64,000 nucleotides of DNA from Mortierella sp. BCC40632 (taxonomy: Eukaryota > Mortierellomycota > Mortierellomycetes > Mortierellales > Mortierellaceae). The stretch lies in the NCBI GenBank assembly GCA_011634665.1, contig WAEK01000028.1, positions 186,001 to 250,000 on the forward strand. The letters are read 5' to 3'. Positions 21,908 to 35,304 of the stretch are shown here, in pieces (within the stretch, counting starts at the first letter, position 1; every line of letters begins with the position of its first letter). The translations under genes and the position numbers were made by a program. The notes under the pieces were generated by a model. That model was not told the origin of the DNA. It was given only the letters and a program-made list of their open reading frames with translations, and made no database searches.

Positions 21908-24900
21908 ATGGCCACGACGCCCAAGGTCACCTCGAGATGGGCACATGCCGCTGAAATCACTGGAGTAGCCTTTACTCCTGATGGAAGGTGATTTAGTGAG
22001 GGTCTTGGAGAGTGTCTTGAAGAGGGTCTCATTGACCGTGTACTCCCCTCCCCCCATTCCAAGCGGTAGCAAGCAACGCATTTCACTAACAAGACACTGC
22101 ATCCTCGGGAATGTACTTTGCCACCATTTCTACGACTCTTTAGCTATGTCGTTACATCGTCAGAAGAGTTCACCATGCACCTGTTCCCGCAAAGAGGTGA
22201 AAAGGACGACGCGGCCGCTGAGAAAATCGAAACTCAGGAACCCGTCGCCTGCATGTTGGTCACTGTAAGTTGAACGACTGAACTCATAAGGACCTCCCTC
22301 TCCTCTCCTCTGTCCCTTCGACCTAACCCTGAAGAAACAAATTTCCTTTTTTTTTTCCTTTCTTCAAAAAAGAGCGAACATATTTTCACAGGATCCAACG
22401 ACTGCATTGTCCGACATTATGATTTAAAGACCAAGGAATTTCTGGGAATCATTATTCGCTGCGACCTCCCGATCAGAAGTCTTGCCATGTCTCCCGATGG
22501 AATCCACTTGGCTGTTGGAACAGAGTAGGACAATAGCAGAATTTGAACCTCCTATACTTTGCATTTCTGCTGTGTACCCATGCAAGGAAATGGTGATCTA
22601 ATGCACAAATTTGTATATTTGTATATCTTACAGGTCCCCCGATATCAAGATCATCAATATGGAGGATCCTGAGAAATGCTGGTCATTTAGGGGACACAAG
22701 AAGGCTATTAACTGCATGGACTTTGACCCTGAAGGAGAATTCTTGGTAGAGTTTATCGGAACTGTTTTCAAATATTGAACCTTTCAAAGACCACCTGGAC
22801 AAAACGAGGCGAATACCAATGATGAACTCCAAGTTCAAGCACCTTGGACATTAACAGATTGACTTTTTTTTTTTTTTTTTTTTTTTCAACCTGCCATGCT
22901 GGTTTCTGGAATTAGTTGTCCTCAAGCTGTGATGGAACAGTCATTGTCTGGAATCTAAAATCAAAGGACAACAAGCCTGTCGAGACCATCAACGTCTCGG
23001 CTCCATTCACCACAGAGTACGTTAAGTCCTTTGCGGGTAAATATTCTCTGAAATTGGAAACATTCAGAACCTGGGCTTACCTCGCTTTTTTTTAAAAAAA
23101 AAAAAAAAAAAAGTTCTCCTGCTAGGATACCAGTACTGTGGCATCATTCAAACGATTTTTTCATCGTTGGCAAGGACAAAGGTAAAAAAAAAAAGCCATG
23201 GTGTTCAAATCGGAATTTGAGTTAATGCCTAATAGTAACATACTTAAACTCTTCTGTTCGTGTGGTAATAGATGTCACAGCATATCATCGTCTTACCTGG
23301 AAAAAATCGTTCACCTATCGTTCAGGATCATCAAATGTATGTCTCTGGATAACATGATTACGGAAACCCAACAGGATTTCCAACATTTAAGTATGGCAAA
23401 ACAAACCTAACCTCTGACCATTATGTTGAACAAAAAAACGGAATAGGCCATTCGATGCTTCGCATGGTCCCCTAATGGCAGGTTCTTGGCTGCAGCATCG
23501 ATCAACTCTGATCTTTGGGTTTGGCAATACAAGGAAAAGGATACCCCATTCATCACGTAAGTCAGCCATCTCAACTGGCTGCTCGGGCTCTCATATTCTC
23601 CTTCCATATGCTGTCTTTTTGTTCAAACGACGTCCTTGGCACTCATTGACAGACCTTTATTCGATTCGATCCAGGCATAAGCATAAAAATGGTGGTATTA
23701 CTGGAATCGCATGGGCCCCCAAAGCCAACCGCCTTGTCTTTGTAAGAGAATCATGTCTGGATTGACGAGCATTTGTATAGAAGAATGAGCAATCACTCCA
23801 TGAATTTGCTCCGCACACATTCCTAACATTCATGGTCTACTTTTCTTCTGACAAAGACCGATACGATGGGAGAGCTTTCACGATGGGAGGATGTCGTCAA
23901 TTCAGAAAAGGGTGCTCCATTCAAGGCTGACCCACTGGAAGGCCTCTTTGATGACGCAGCCAAGGAGGACAATGCCGCTCCTGACCAAGGTAAGACGAAT
24001 GAGTACCTGGATCAAAAGAATGAGACTAGCATGTAGATCTTGATCCCCCCCCACGCCCCAAGAAGTGGAAATAACACCGGATCTGTTTTCTTGATTTTGC
24101 TGCACGTTTTCTAGAAATGGCTCAGGAATTCATGGACGACAACGAGTCATTAAACGACTTTGTTGTGAATGACGATGATGGCGGTTACTTGGAACGAAGA
24201 CCCACTTCGGGACCTACTGTCCCTGGTGCAAAGAGTGGTGCTCAATATCAGTCAGTCAAGGAACTTCACCCACGGTTTCAATCTGGATCCACCTCAGAGC
24301 GAGATAATAAGCGCTATCTTGGTAATTCACTCTACTAACAATGGATATAGGAGTTTGTTGCTATTGGCATTTGTTGCTATTGCTGTGAGACTCACATTAA
24401 CAAACCATCTCTCCTTTGCCATTTGATTTAGAATTTAATCTGTTGGGAACTATCACAGCCGTCAATCACGAAACACATGCGACTGTCTCGGTTGAATTCC
24501 ATGACAAAATTACACATCGTGGATACCACTTTACGGACACATCCCATTTCACTATGGCTTGCCTCGGTATGAATAGACGAAGTGGAGCGACTGATCTAAA
24601 TCTCTGTGACCGAAGTCTCTTCCCTAAACTCTTCTTACTCAATTCTCTTTGTGTTTTGGACTACTACTCTTCGTAGGCAACACGGGTGCACTTTTCGCCT
24701 CTCAGGAATCAGAAGATAACCCGAGCACAGTGTTCTATCGCACATACGACAGCTGGGCCACAAAGTCAGAGTGGCAGGTTCATCTGCCCAAGGGAGAGGA
24801 GGCAACAGGTAAATTGACAGTTCAGAGATTTCAAGACGTGCTTGGAGAGAAGATTTCTATGAATCATACACGTTTTTTAACCAGCCTGAGACATTCTCTC

Positions 24901-27118
24901 TTATTTTTAATTGAAGCCATTGCATTGAACGCAGAATCTGCTATTGTGACAACGTCTCGAGGATATGTCCGTGTGTTTTCTCAGAGTGGTATCCAGACAG
25001 GAATGTTTTGCACCGGATCAGTCATTGCTGCTGCAGGAAAGGAGGATATGGTGATGCTCATCTCACATGCGGGAGAGCCCTATGCAGGTAGGGTTTACTT
25101 TTACTCATCAATGGTTCAATCTGGAGTTCACACCCTCACAAAGCAATCGCTGTCCAATCCGTCAAAACTGACAACACCTATCTCAACTCGTTTGTAGGTT
25201 CACAAAACTTGAACTACTCTATTTATAATATCGAGACCGGACAGCGGATACAGCATGGTCTTCTTCCCGTGTCGGATGAGACTTTTGTGACATGGATCGG
25301 GTTCTCCGAAGGTGGCATCCCAGCTTTTTATGACGACAATGGAGTAATGCACATTCTGAATTACTATCGACGTGTTGATCAAGGACAATGGACGCCTATT
25401 CTCGATACCCGACTTTCAGCAACTGGTGATAAGGATGTTCCTTGTTACTGGGTTGTTGGTCTTACAGATGAGGCAATGACATGCGTCCGATGCAAGGTAC
25501 CGTAATGAGCAACTGTTGTGGAGACAATTAGATGAAGATCAGTATTCTTTTGTTACTGGTGCTCAAACATTTCTTTTTAATTTGTCTATCTAAAAACCGT
25601 ATATTCAGAAAGGACAAACGGAACCATCATTACCAAAGCCATTTGTGACGGATATCTCGCTCAAGATGCCAACACTTTATCAAGAAACCCAATCTGGAGA
25701 ACATGAAGAGGCATGGTTACGCACCAAGATCCTGTCGGGCTTGAACAAGGACGAAAAGATGGCGACCATGTTCTTGCGGACGGACGATGTTGTAGCCAAG
25801 AAGGAACTTGAGATGGATAAACTGGCTCTGCAGATGATCGACGTTTTTTTTTTTTTTATCTATCTATCATCTCTACTTCTTTTCTCATTCTGGCAGTCTG
25901 TATTTTTCATGATCTATCTAACACGTTCTGCTGTGTGTTTAACTTACATCGTTGGATTTGTAGGCGGCATGCAGAGCAGATAGGACACAAAAGGCCCTGG
26001 ATTTGGCAGCGATGCTGTGCAACCTCAAGTCAGTCGAGGCTGCCGTCAAGATTGCGCACCATCACAACCTTCATGGATTGATGGAAAAGATCAACAAGTT
26101 AAGAGAGATAAAGATGATGGCCGAACAGGACCGGGACCCGAATGCAGAGATGGACTTGATCATGGCAGACCCCGAGTTGGCAACACGACCAAGACGAGAC
26201 CAAGGCGTGTATCGTGTTACTTCACGTGTTGAAGAAGAAGAGATGGAAAAGAGAACTTTTGAGAGGCAAAAGGAGTCCATCCTTCCAAACGATCCATTTG
26301 GTCGGAGAGTTGTGAAAGAAAAGCCTAGAGCCAATGGAGGATCTTCGCCGAGCTTGACTAAATCAGGTTCTTCAGGTGTGAATCCCTTCAAGAAGCGTAC
26401 AGGGGATGGCCTTGGAGGTCCAAGTGGACCCAGGGGCTTTGGAACTGTTGTCAGTGATTCAACGTCTGAACCCAACAGTGGTCCGCCAACTCTCTCACGT
26501 CGAGCAACCGACTTGTTTGATGCAGCCGATCACTTGGCTGCAGATGAGCAACGAGCCAAAGCCGAACGAGAGAGACCTGTCAACCGATCTGAGGATCCCG
26601 CGCGAAAGCGCAAAGCCAATGGTGCTACCGCTGCACCAGGAACCGAAGGAAGCAGCCAACGAACACTCAACATGTTTAGTCGCCGAACAAGCAACCAAGA
26701 AAATAGCCGACCCCAAGAAAGCGAGTCGTCCAGCTTGGAAACCAAAAGACAACGGATGCATCAGGACAATGACGATCTAGAGGCAGGTGGTAACGGTGGA
26801 AGCAAAGCCGAGGCCGTGATGGAGGAAGACGAGTTCATGGAGGAACGTGAGGCGCATCGGGATGGCGATGAGGATGAAGAGCTTGAGGAGACACAACCAC
26901 CAGCCGCCCAAATTATTCCGCCAACCCAGGATGATGAAGAAGAAGAACCACTGCAACGTCACCGTCGAAACACAGTCAGCGGCGTTGATTCTGCGCTAGA
27001 CAAGACGATTGAGGAAACTAGGAGTTATTTGGAACAGACTCGAGTGGCATCATCTCCTTCGGGCAAGAGTTCCTCGGCCAATATTCTTGCGGGATTCAAG
27101 TTCAATGGTGGTCCCTGA
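21908..27118 (+). CDS. CTF4: Ctf4/Mcl1/WDHD1 replisome adaptor
   Basis: Replication-fork hub linking the CMG helicase to polymerase alpha-primase. I assemble 17 exons: 21908-21987, 22144-22264, 22373-22524, 22634-22745, 22916-23016, 23126-23181, 23272-23336, 23447-23556, 23675-23741, 23857-23989, 24115-24321, 24432-24566, 24677-24808, 24917-25087, 25198-25496, 25609-25842 and 25964-27118. All are in phase, giving 1109 aa, close to animal WDHD1. The N-terminal 300 residues are WD40 blades (TGVAFTPDG, SGSNDCIVRHYD-like, SSCDGTVIVWNLK). An acidic linker with DDNESLNDF precedes the SepB/Mcl1 beta-propeller domain (about aa 400-680), then the helical C-domain at about aa 690-760 (AACRADRTQKALDLAAML). 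A disordered charged tail ends the protein. Intron 16 has an atypical GTTTTT donor. No HMG box is seen. Confidence 0.93.
22863..22886. repeat. Poly-T tract in CTF4 intron 4
   Basis: About 23 consecutive T residues in the intron between exons 4 and 5. A second A/T homopolymer pair lies at 23089-23113 in the next intron. Confidence 0.75.
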
Positions 27119-27448
27119 GGCCGTTAGCTTGACCCGTAGCCATTTTTTTTTTTTTTTTTTTCCTCGCATTCAAGTAGTAGAGCTTCTAATAAAGCAACCC
27201 CGATCGAGTAAGATCACTTTTTTGTTGTTGTTACTTTTTGTTTTTTTTTATTATGAGAACTGTCTATGAGGTATGGAGGGTTGGGTGATGGACAGTAAAT
27301 GATGAAAATGAGCAAAAAAAAAAATAGTTTTGTGTATACAAGCATTGGGAAAGTTTAAACCCAAAAGAATTGGTTGGCCCTCCTCTCATAGCTTGGAGTC
27401 GGGGAGGAGATCCATGCTGGATGTGTGGTTCTATCATCCTTTGATAAA

Positions 27449-27482
<34 letters not shown>

Positions 27483-27485
27483 CCT
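27119..27485. terminator. Convergent 3' region, CTF4 / allantoinase
   Basis: 367 nt between two stop codons of convergent genes. It holds a T tract at about 27141-27162 and a 32-nt T tract at about 27451-27482, plus an AATAAA-like AATAAAGC at 27189-27195 that can serve the + strand gene. No coding signal is seen. Confidence 0.45.
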
Positions 27486-28703
27486 TTACAAAAGAAGAGT
27501 GCCCAAAGGCTTCTCAGTGGTGAAGCTGCCGTTAGTCCAGACCTTCTGGCCACGGACAAAGGTCTCCTTCACAACGCCATGAAGAGTCTTGCCCATGTAA
27601 GGGGTCACCTTGTTCTTGAACTCGATGATATCCTTGGTGAGAACAAAGGTCTCTTCGGGGTTCCAGATCACAAAGTCGGCATCAGCGCCAACTTGAATCG
27701 ATCCCTTGACGCCTCCCAAACCAACCTGCTTGGCAGTGTTGAAGCTCTGCCACTTGGTCAAGTCCTGGATTCTATAAAGTGATAAGAGAGAGAGAGAGAG
27801 AGAGAGAGAGCATTAGATCATCATTTGGTTTGATATGACTGTTTGCGCTCTTGTTCTAAAAAAAAGACTTACGTGCATCCACGGCGGCGAGCCTCAGTCC
27901 AGACAACAGGAATGCCGAACTGGAGACCACCAATACCACCCCAAGCACCCAAAAAGTCACCAGCATCCATCAACTTCAACTCAACCACACAGGGCGAGTG
28001 GTCCGAGACGACATAGTCAATCGTGCCCTCCTTCAAGGCCTCCCAGAGCTTGTCCCTGTTCTCGTCCTCACGAATGGGAGGGCAGCACTTGTACTCGGTC
28101 GCACCCTCAGGAACATTCTCAGAGTTCAACGACAAGTAATGAGGGCAGGTCTCGACAGTCAAGCGAACACCCTCACGCTTGGCCTCACGGATCATGGGGA
28201 GAGCATCCGAGGCAGAGAGATGGACAATGTGGCAACGGACCTTGGGATACTGCTTGGCCAACTTGATAATGGTGCGGATAGCGTTGGTCTCCAAGACCTG
28301 AGGACGCTGATGAAGGAAGGTCTGGTAGGCCTTGGGATCCATACCCTCGGGCTTGGGCACATCACCGCAGTCCTGCTCAGCATGGAACATGAAGACTGAA
28401 TCCGTCAATTGGAACTTTTCCATGGCAGCCTTGATCTCCTCCTCGTTCACGCAGGGGAACTCATCCACACCAGACTCGATCATGAAGCACTTGAAACCCT
28501 TGACACCAGCTTTGACGAGTGGGAGAAGGTCCTCGGCGTTCGAGGGGATGACACCACCATAGAAACCGACATCGACCCAGGTCTGACCGCGGGCAGCGCT
28601 GGTCTTTACATTGAGGTTCTCGACAGTGGTCGTGGGTGGGATCGAGTTCAAAGGCATATCAATCAAGGTCGTGACACCACCTATTGCAAGTCGATATTAA
28701 TGC

Positions 28704-28738
<35 letters not shown>

Positions 28739-29330
28739 CCGTGAGAACAAAGAGATGGAGTGATGGATGTTAGACACTATTACATTCCAATGCCTGCACT
28801 GAAAGGAAAGAAAAAGAAGAAAAAGGAGTAGGCGTGGGAAGACGAGCAGATCGAAAGCAACAGCAAAGCGACATACCGGCAGCAGCAGCCTTGGTGGCAG
28901 TGTTGAAGCCCTCCCAATCGGTTCTGCCAGGCTCATTGATGTGAACCTAAGGATGATTTCCCCCCCATAAAGCAAAGAAAAAAAAAAACGCGGATCCAAA
29001 TGATCCTGTTAGGCATCAAACCCGATTTATACAGCTCTCACACCCAGATCATACTTGGGTTTACTTGGTGGCAAACAAAAATAAAGAAGTAACAAAAAAA
29101 GTGTTGCGTGGGAGGTCAATCCTTACATGAGCATCGACAACACCGGGCATGACAACGTTGTCGCCAGCATCGACAAACTCGACGTCGCCCTCAAAGTCCT
29201 GACGGGCCTTGACCGAATCCAAGATCTCGACAACCTTGCCAGTGGCCTTGTCAACGACAACAGTCGCAGGTGCAGCAGGGGCGGCGGGCGAACGCAAAAC
29301 TCTGGAGGAAGCAATGACAAGACGAGCCAT
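27486..29330 (-). CDS. DAL1: Allantoinase
   Basis: Zinc amidohydrolase that hydrolyses (S)-allantoin to allantoate in purine nitrogen recovery. Exons are 29127-29330, 28877-28946, 27873-28680 and 27486-27771, giving 455 aa, essentially the length of yeast Dal1. Metal-binding residues are visible: [16 protein letters not shown] (His-x-His pair across the first splice junction), the carboxylated-Lys region [25 protein letters not shown] and SDHSPC. The hallmark of allantoinases over dihydropyrimidinases is [18 protein letters not shown]. The C-terminal beta-sandwich contains [14 protein letters not shown]. Three introns, including a 31-nt poly-T (A on the coding strand) in intron 2 and a GA repeat in intron 3, interrupt the gene. 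No other ureide-pathway gene is adjacent, unlike the clustered DAL genes of yeast. Confidence 0.95.
28705..28736. repeat. Poly-T tract in allantoinase intron 2
   Basis: About 31 consecutive T on the + strand (A on the coding strand), a few nucleotides downstream of the coding-strand 3' splice site region of exon 3's intron. Confidence 0.75.
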
Positions 29331-29502
29331 TTTTATATATAGTTTATTCTTTCTTTCTTTAGGGGAATGGGAGACAGAAAGTGGGAGGACAAGAGATGCA
29401 GACGAGTGTTGATGTAGAATGCAGAATGCAGAATGTGGAAAGAAGTAATGGGATGGAATGCAAAGAGAAACCTGAAGGAGAGAGAAAGAAAGAAAAAAAA
29501 AA

Positions 29503-29533
<31 letters not shown>

Positions 29534-29818
29534 AAGCGCGAGACGGGGGGAGAGAGAAAGAGAGAGAGAAAGCGCAACCAATTGACGCCCCGAAAAGACC
29601 GTCCTCCGGAAACCCACGGCCTGCGAGCCTCTTCTTTGCTCTCTCTCTCTTCGCTCTCGCTCCGTGCTGAAAAGTGGAGCCAAGTCCGCCCCTGCCTTGC
29701 CCGTCATTTTCGCGGGGAACTTTTTTTTTTTCTTCTCTTGCACTGTCTATTTTGTACGACTCGCCTTTATTCACATCATGATACACCACTACCACCGGTC
29801 ACTATATAGCGATCTTCT
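29331..29818. promoter_or_regulatory. Allantoinase 5' region with GA repeats
   Basis: 488 nt between the dynactin stop and the allantoinase ATG, both on the - strand. It includes A-rich and GA-repeat DNA at about 29488-29575 (CT-rich on the coding strand), typical of a fungal 5' leader. No GATA-factor cluster was evident by eye. Confidence 0.45.
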
Positions 29819-30041
29819 CTAACGCACAAACAACTGGTGCATTGCCTCGAATTCGGAGCTGCTCCGCAGATACACTGCCAGATCTTTCCGTACAGTTGCT
29901 GGCGTACCCTCTGGTGTGCCCACTAATCCTGTCAGTGCCATGCCCCTGGGAACATGGACGCGTCCAATACGGGCCGTCTCTACCAATGAAAGCTATTTTC
30001 AACAAAATAGATAGAACAAGATTAGCAAAATATATCACACC

Positions 30042-30075
<34 letters not shown>

Positions 30076-33000
30076 GCTCTCTTCTGGTTTCCACTCATTT
30101 ACCTTGCTCATCCTGGTAGATCCAGCCGTTGGTCCAGCGCGAGTGACCTTGGCAAGACGCTCCTTGAGCTCATTACTACGCTGCTGGATTGTGTTCAATG
30201 CAGCCTGCTGTGTATGGTACTCCCACTCTGGCATCGACTTGAATGCCTGCCATCCACGACGACCAGTCGCTGCCGTCTCACCCGTCTTCTTGGCGGCAGA
30301 ATGCTTCGTCAAGTCCACAATCTTTGGCGAAGCGCAAATAATTCTAGCGTCCTTGATCAATCTCTTTGTCTCCAATGCAACAGCCTTCAACTCAGAATCA
30401 GCCTTGGCTGCCCTCTTCTCAGTCTCGGATTGAACAGAGTTTTCAGCTCCATCCTGAGAAGTCTCACCGTTCGCACGACCGAGAGGTGTCTTCAAGGTCG
30501 ACATGTCTGCCGTCAAACCAAGGTCCAACATAGCAGCTCTCGTTCTCAAAGTGCTGTTCTCTGCACGAAGGAATCGCAGAGCCGACTTGAGGGACTCAAT
30601 CTGGATCGATTGCTCCTTACTCTGTCCAATATCCGCTCCATCGAGCAGCATTGAGCCGGAGGGATCTTGGTCACTACCAGGTCCATTATGACCCTGTTGT
30701 CCATGCGAAGACCTCCTCATCGTTGCGGTCACACCACGAGGCTCAGTTCTCCTGACAAGCTTCTTCAACTGAAGGTTCTCACTCTCCAAAGCTGCCATAT
30801 CCGCCTGCAACTCCAGAATAGCCTTGTCAAACTCGCGCTCCTGCTGTCTTGCCTTGTCCAGATCCCGGTCCAGGAAAGTGATCTGCTCGGCCTGTTTCTT
30901 GAATGTCTCCATACGCTTCTCCAACAGGGCAACGGTAACACCCTTCTCTTGCAGCTCTTGGTCCTACAAGATTGTTGAGGGAGGGGAGGAAAGTGAGCGA
31001 ACCATTTAGTTACATGTCATTTTTTTTCTCTTCCGACTCATTGCGTTGACCATGATCAAAATATGATACTCATTTCTCTACCTTTTGTTTGGCTTCCTTG
31101 ATCAAGTTAAGAACCTGGTCCTGCAACGACTGTGCCTTTTGCTCAGCATCCGTGTTCACAACCACTTCAGCCTTCATGTCGCTCGCCCTCTTGATCCAAA
31201 CCTTCTCTGGCTTGGTGACTATATATATATATATATATAAAAGGGGGGATAATAAAAAATGTCAGTCGTCAGCGTTCTAGTTGCTCCAGCAAGGCATGGG
31301 CTTTGGCAAAAAAAAGAGCAATCAACAGACCTTTAACAAAGACATCAGGATCCATAATGTTTTCTGTAAGCGTCGAAACATCCTGCGAGAGTCCAGCCAA
31401 GAGCTTACGGCATCCATCCCACATGGCTGTCTCACTGACACCAAGGATCAGATCTGTCACATTATGAATCGTCTGATGAATCGACTCGGTCTTGACACCT
31501 TCACGACGATCCTTGGCATATTGCTTAATACGCTGCACAATCTCATACGAAAAGTCTCCCAATTTCTTGCTTGCTTCACAAGCCTTGCTGTACTGAGCAT
31601 ATCGCTCTTGCTTAATAATCGATCCTTGCGATGACATTTCATCCAGCTTTCTCAAGATTTTCCTGAAACCGAGTAAGAAACAAATGGCAAAGTGTGAGTG
31701 AACAATTAACTAGAAGCTTGTGGATACGACCAATATGAAGAAGAAGAAGAAGAAGAAGAAGAAGAAGAAGAAAAACGCCCCTCACGTACCTAGTAGTATT
31801 CTTGCAAGTCTTGGCTTGAACACTGAGGTTGGAGACGGTTTGTACAATCTGATACTGGATATCATCCGTATCCACCAAACGAATTCCATCCTCGTTCACC
31901 GCAAACAATGAAGCAACCCAAGAAAGATTGACCACCATACGATCGGAATTGAGATCCAATCCACGTGCAACAGCATAGTAACGATCAGTAATATCCAGAT
32001 TCGAGCCCGTCAAATAGGTCTCCGACAAATGATCCATCTGTGCAATGGCTCGTTGCAAATCAACAATACAATCAGATTCCTTGAGCTCCTCCTTGCGCAA
32101 AAGCTCAACCCAGTTGTTAAGACGACGTTCCGTGATGATAAGATCGTGATAGACCTGACCCATCTTGGCAAAAACTTCGACAGAGCAGCCCTCGATAAAT
32201 GAAATAAATCGCTTGGCCATGTCACCAAACCATGTCAACTTTTGACGCATCTCGCAGATAGGAACGAGTTCTGGTGGAATGTTGTTCTGAGTAATCTTTT
32301 CCGAGATACTGTACTGCTGTTCCAAATGCTTGTTCATCAAGTCAGACTTGAACGCCAATCGCTTGAACATCAACAAGCACTGAATCGAGTCATTCTCAGT
32401 CTTGAAGAATCCATCGGGGAGATATGGCTGAACAAGCATCAAGTTGTCGTTGGCCTGAAGTGCATCCAGTTTTCGGAGCTCGAGATCGATTGCCTTGGCT
32501 TGAGCCTTCATCGCAGTTGACTGGAGCTGAAGGTTGAGGCTCAGCATGGCCTGCGATTGACTTCCCAGACCACCATTCTGAGACTCTTCCTTCTGACGCA
32601 ATTGATCAAGGTCGCTCTGGAGATGAGCCACCAACTCGCGGAACTGAAGAATGGTGTTCTCATAGTCGCCTACGTGCTCTTCCAAGCCCTCGTTCTTCTT
32701 GAGAAGATCTCGGAGTTGGCTGTCCTTCATCGTGATCTCGGCTTGAAGTTGCTTCTCTGTCTCGCTGTGGTTCTCCTCGAGCTCATCGTTCAGCTCCTTC
32801 AGGGCCTCCAGATCGTCGATAGCAATCTGCATCTCTTCAATCTTTTCGCTAAGAGAGATGTTCTTCTCTGAGAGTTGCTCGATCATGTCCTCAGCGCCGA
32901 TTGCATCATCGAGACGCTGCTTCAGCTCCTCGACCTGAGCTTCTGCAATGAATAGACTCTCCTTCAAACGATGGCACTGAGCCTGTGCCTCAGGCAAGAG

Positions 33001-34896
33001 GGAGGCCTCCTTTTCTGCATTCTTCCACCTCCTGGTAAGCTCAGCCTCTGTCTCAGCAGTCATCTCACGCAGCCTAATTTGGAGAACAATAAATAGGAGC
33101 TCGACATTAATGTCCTGTCGACCGCTTTGTTGGGGTTCGGTTGAAACGATAAAATTTGATCCTGTACATACTTAAGAAGCGCTTCCTTGAGACGCTCGTT
33201 CTTCCTCTCCATCTGGATGAGTCCAATGGCGGGATTAGCAATACCGGCTAAGCAAAGTCGATAGACAAGGGTGCATCAGAAAATTCAGTGAATAGGGAAA
33301 GAAGACATGAGCAATCCGTCTTTTCTTTCTGGTTTGCTATCGGTCGCGACAACTTGAAAGAATCATTGTTGAGGGGATAACTCCTTTACCTTCCTCCTGC
33401 TGGTAGACATTGAGGTCGACATTCATTTCGTCAACCTTTTCCCGGAGCATTAGGACCTCCTGTTGCAAATTTTCTGCTTTTTCTTCCGCCATGTCCTTGT
33501 CAAGTTCAGCAAGATCCAAAGACTCGGCCAGTTCGTTGCACTTGAGTTCAGATTTGTCCTTTTCTTCAATGGCGTCCTTCAAGCTACGTTTTGTGTCGCG
33601 CAATTCTTGTTGCATTTCTGCTAGCTTGGCTGTAGTATGTTGTTGTTGTTAATGTTGTTTTCAATCAATCAAAGCGAAGACAGCAGTAATATGACCGGTG
33701 AGTTTGCATTCTTGAAAAGCTTCCATAGAGATAAACAGTAAAATAAAAGGAGGATGGGGTAATAAAAAGAATAACTCCCTCTCCCCAGACGATGATGATG
33801 ATGATGATGATGACAATACTGACCTTGGAGTTTAGAACGCACGCTCATGAACTGGTCCGACTTTTCCTTGGCTACCTCAGCCTCTTTGATACGCTCCCGG
33901 TCTTCTGCACGCTTGGACTCTAAAAGTCGAAGCTTGACACGGAGCTCCTCAAAGTCTTTCAATGGCACCATGTTCTCCATTCTCTGAGCCGCCACGGGTG
34001 CTGGCTTCGGCAAAGGAGCAGCAGCAGCAAGTGGTCCATGTTGATCTCCATCGAATCCTTGTGACTGATAATGAGGGTCAGCAGAGTCGCCCATCTCCTG
34101 TTGCTCTTGTAGATGTTGGGCTTCCAGAAGCAGGCGACGCTGTTGCTGAATGGCGGATTGTGGTGTCCGGAGGGCCTCGTCGTCAAAGCTTCCAGTGGAA
34201 GGTGTTGCACGAGCGGCTCGTCTAGAGCTCACTGGTGATGCTGGAGATGAGTCGATGCCAGGTCGGGGTCGAGACAAGGCAGGTGGTCGCGTGAGTCGAG
34301 AGGCGGCCGCGGGAGCCCCAGCAGTGGTTGCTGTAGCCGCTGCTGCCGTAGTCCTGATGGAAGAAGGTCGGCTACCTGGAGCAGCGGTTGCTGCTCGACC
34401 TAGAGAAGACCGACCGACCATTGAGACTGGACGCGACGTCCTGCCGCTACCCTCCGCCTAGAATAACCGTGTAAGAACACCGAAAAAAAGGGATTGCCTT
34501 TGGTCAGCAGAGCATGGGGTGGCGTTGTTTCATCGCTGTCGACTGAATGGGCATCATCTGATTCCGATGACCAAATGTTTGTTGATGCAAGGCATAGTCT
34601 ACGCGAAGGTGCTGTAGAGATTCCTGGAATGGAGTGTTTACCTGAGTAGCGCCTTCGACGACGATGCGGACCTGAGTGACTCTGACAAAAAGACCGTGTC
34701 CTGGTCTACAGTCAAAGTAACGCCTGTCCTCAACGACGCCATTGTTTTTGCCCTTGGGCAGGTCGAGTTCGATGCCGACCCACCGTCCAGACGAGAATGC
34801 TGTTGTGCCTACATAGCGAACGTAGCCAAGGTTACCGCTGGCTTCGACGCGCATGCCCAGCTCGATGTCCGTGGGCTGGGATCCCGGGTCGACCAT
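29819..34896 (-). CDS. DCTN1: Dynactin subunit 1 (p150-Glued)
   Basis: Large dynactin subunit that tethers dynein to microtubules and cargo. Nine exons: 34642-34896, 33824-34457, 33390-33629, 33172-33247, 31790-33073, 31331-31662, 31082-31218, 30103-30963 and 29819-29992, all in phase, 1330 aa, comparable with animal p150 (about 1280). The CAP-Gly domain is at aa 11-80 with GKNNG (most family members have GKNDG) and PGHGLFVRV. A basic Ser/Pro/Ala-rich linker follows (about aa 86-190), then the first coiled coil. The conserved central dynactin domain (about aa 520-850) contains QPYLPDGFFKTENDSI and KRLAFKSDLMNKHLEQQY. A second coiled coil and a compact C-terminal segment (GLVGTPEGTPATVRKDL) end the protein. 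The short last exon was found by phase and acceptor after a poly-T intron. Confidence 0.94.
31735..31772. repeat. GAA triplet repeat in a dynactin intron
   Basis: About twelve GAA/AAG triplets on the + strand lie just inside the donor side of the intron between dynactin exons 5 and 6. A GAT triplet run lies at 33790-33812 in another dynactin intron. Confidence 0.8.
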
Positions 34897-35224
34897 CCTC
34901 GCACGCTCTCTCAAGAAAAGACTCTATGTTGTGTGTAAGTGTCCTGAGAAGAGGGAGGAAAAGAATGAAGAGAAGAGAGTGGGGGAGGGGGATGAGGAAT
35001 GAATGAGAATGGTGAATGGATAGGAAGGATGGGAGTGATGAATGGATGCAGAGCGGAGGAAAGAGAGGAAAAGAGGAAAAGAGAGATGGATGGGGTGCCA
35101 TGACGAGTGCAATAATCATAATGCGAGAGCACACGGGAGAGAGGACACAGGCACGCCTCTGGTCAGGTCAGCACGCGCTCTCCCACCTTGCCTTGGGCTC
35201 GCACCACGCTCACTTTTTTTTTTT

Positions 35225-35304
<80 letters not shown>

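Noticed and set aside
30074..30978. Several + strand frames of 100-146 codons
   Set aside because: They are antisense to the dynactin coiled-coil exon.
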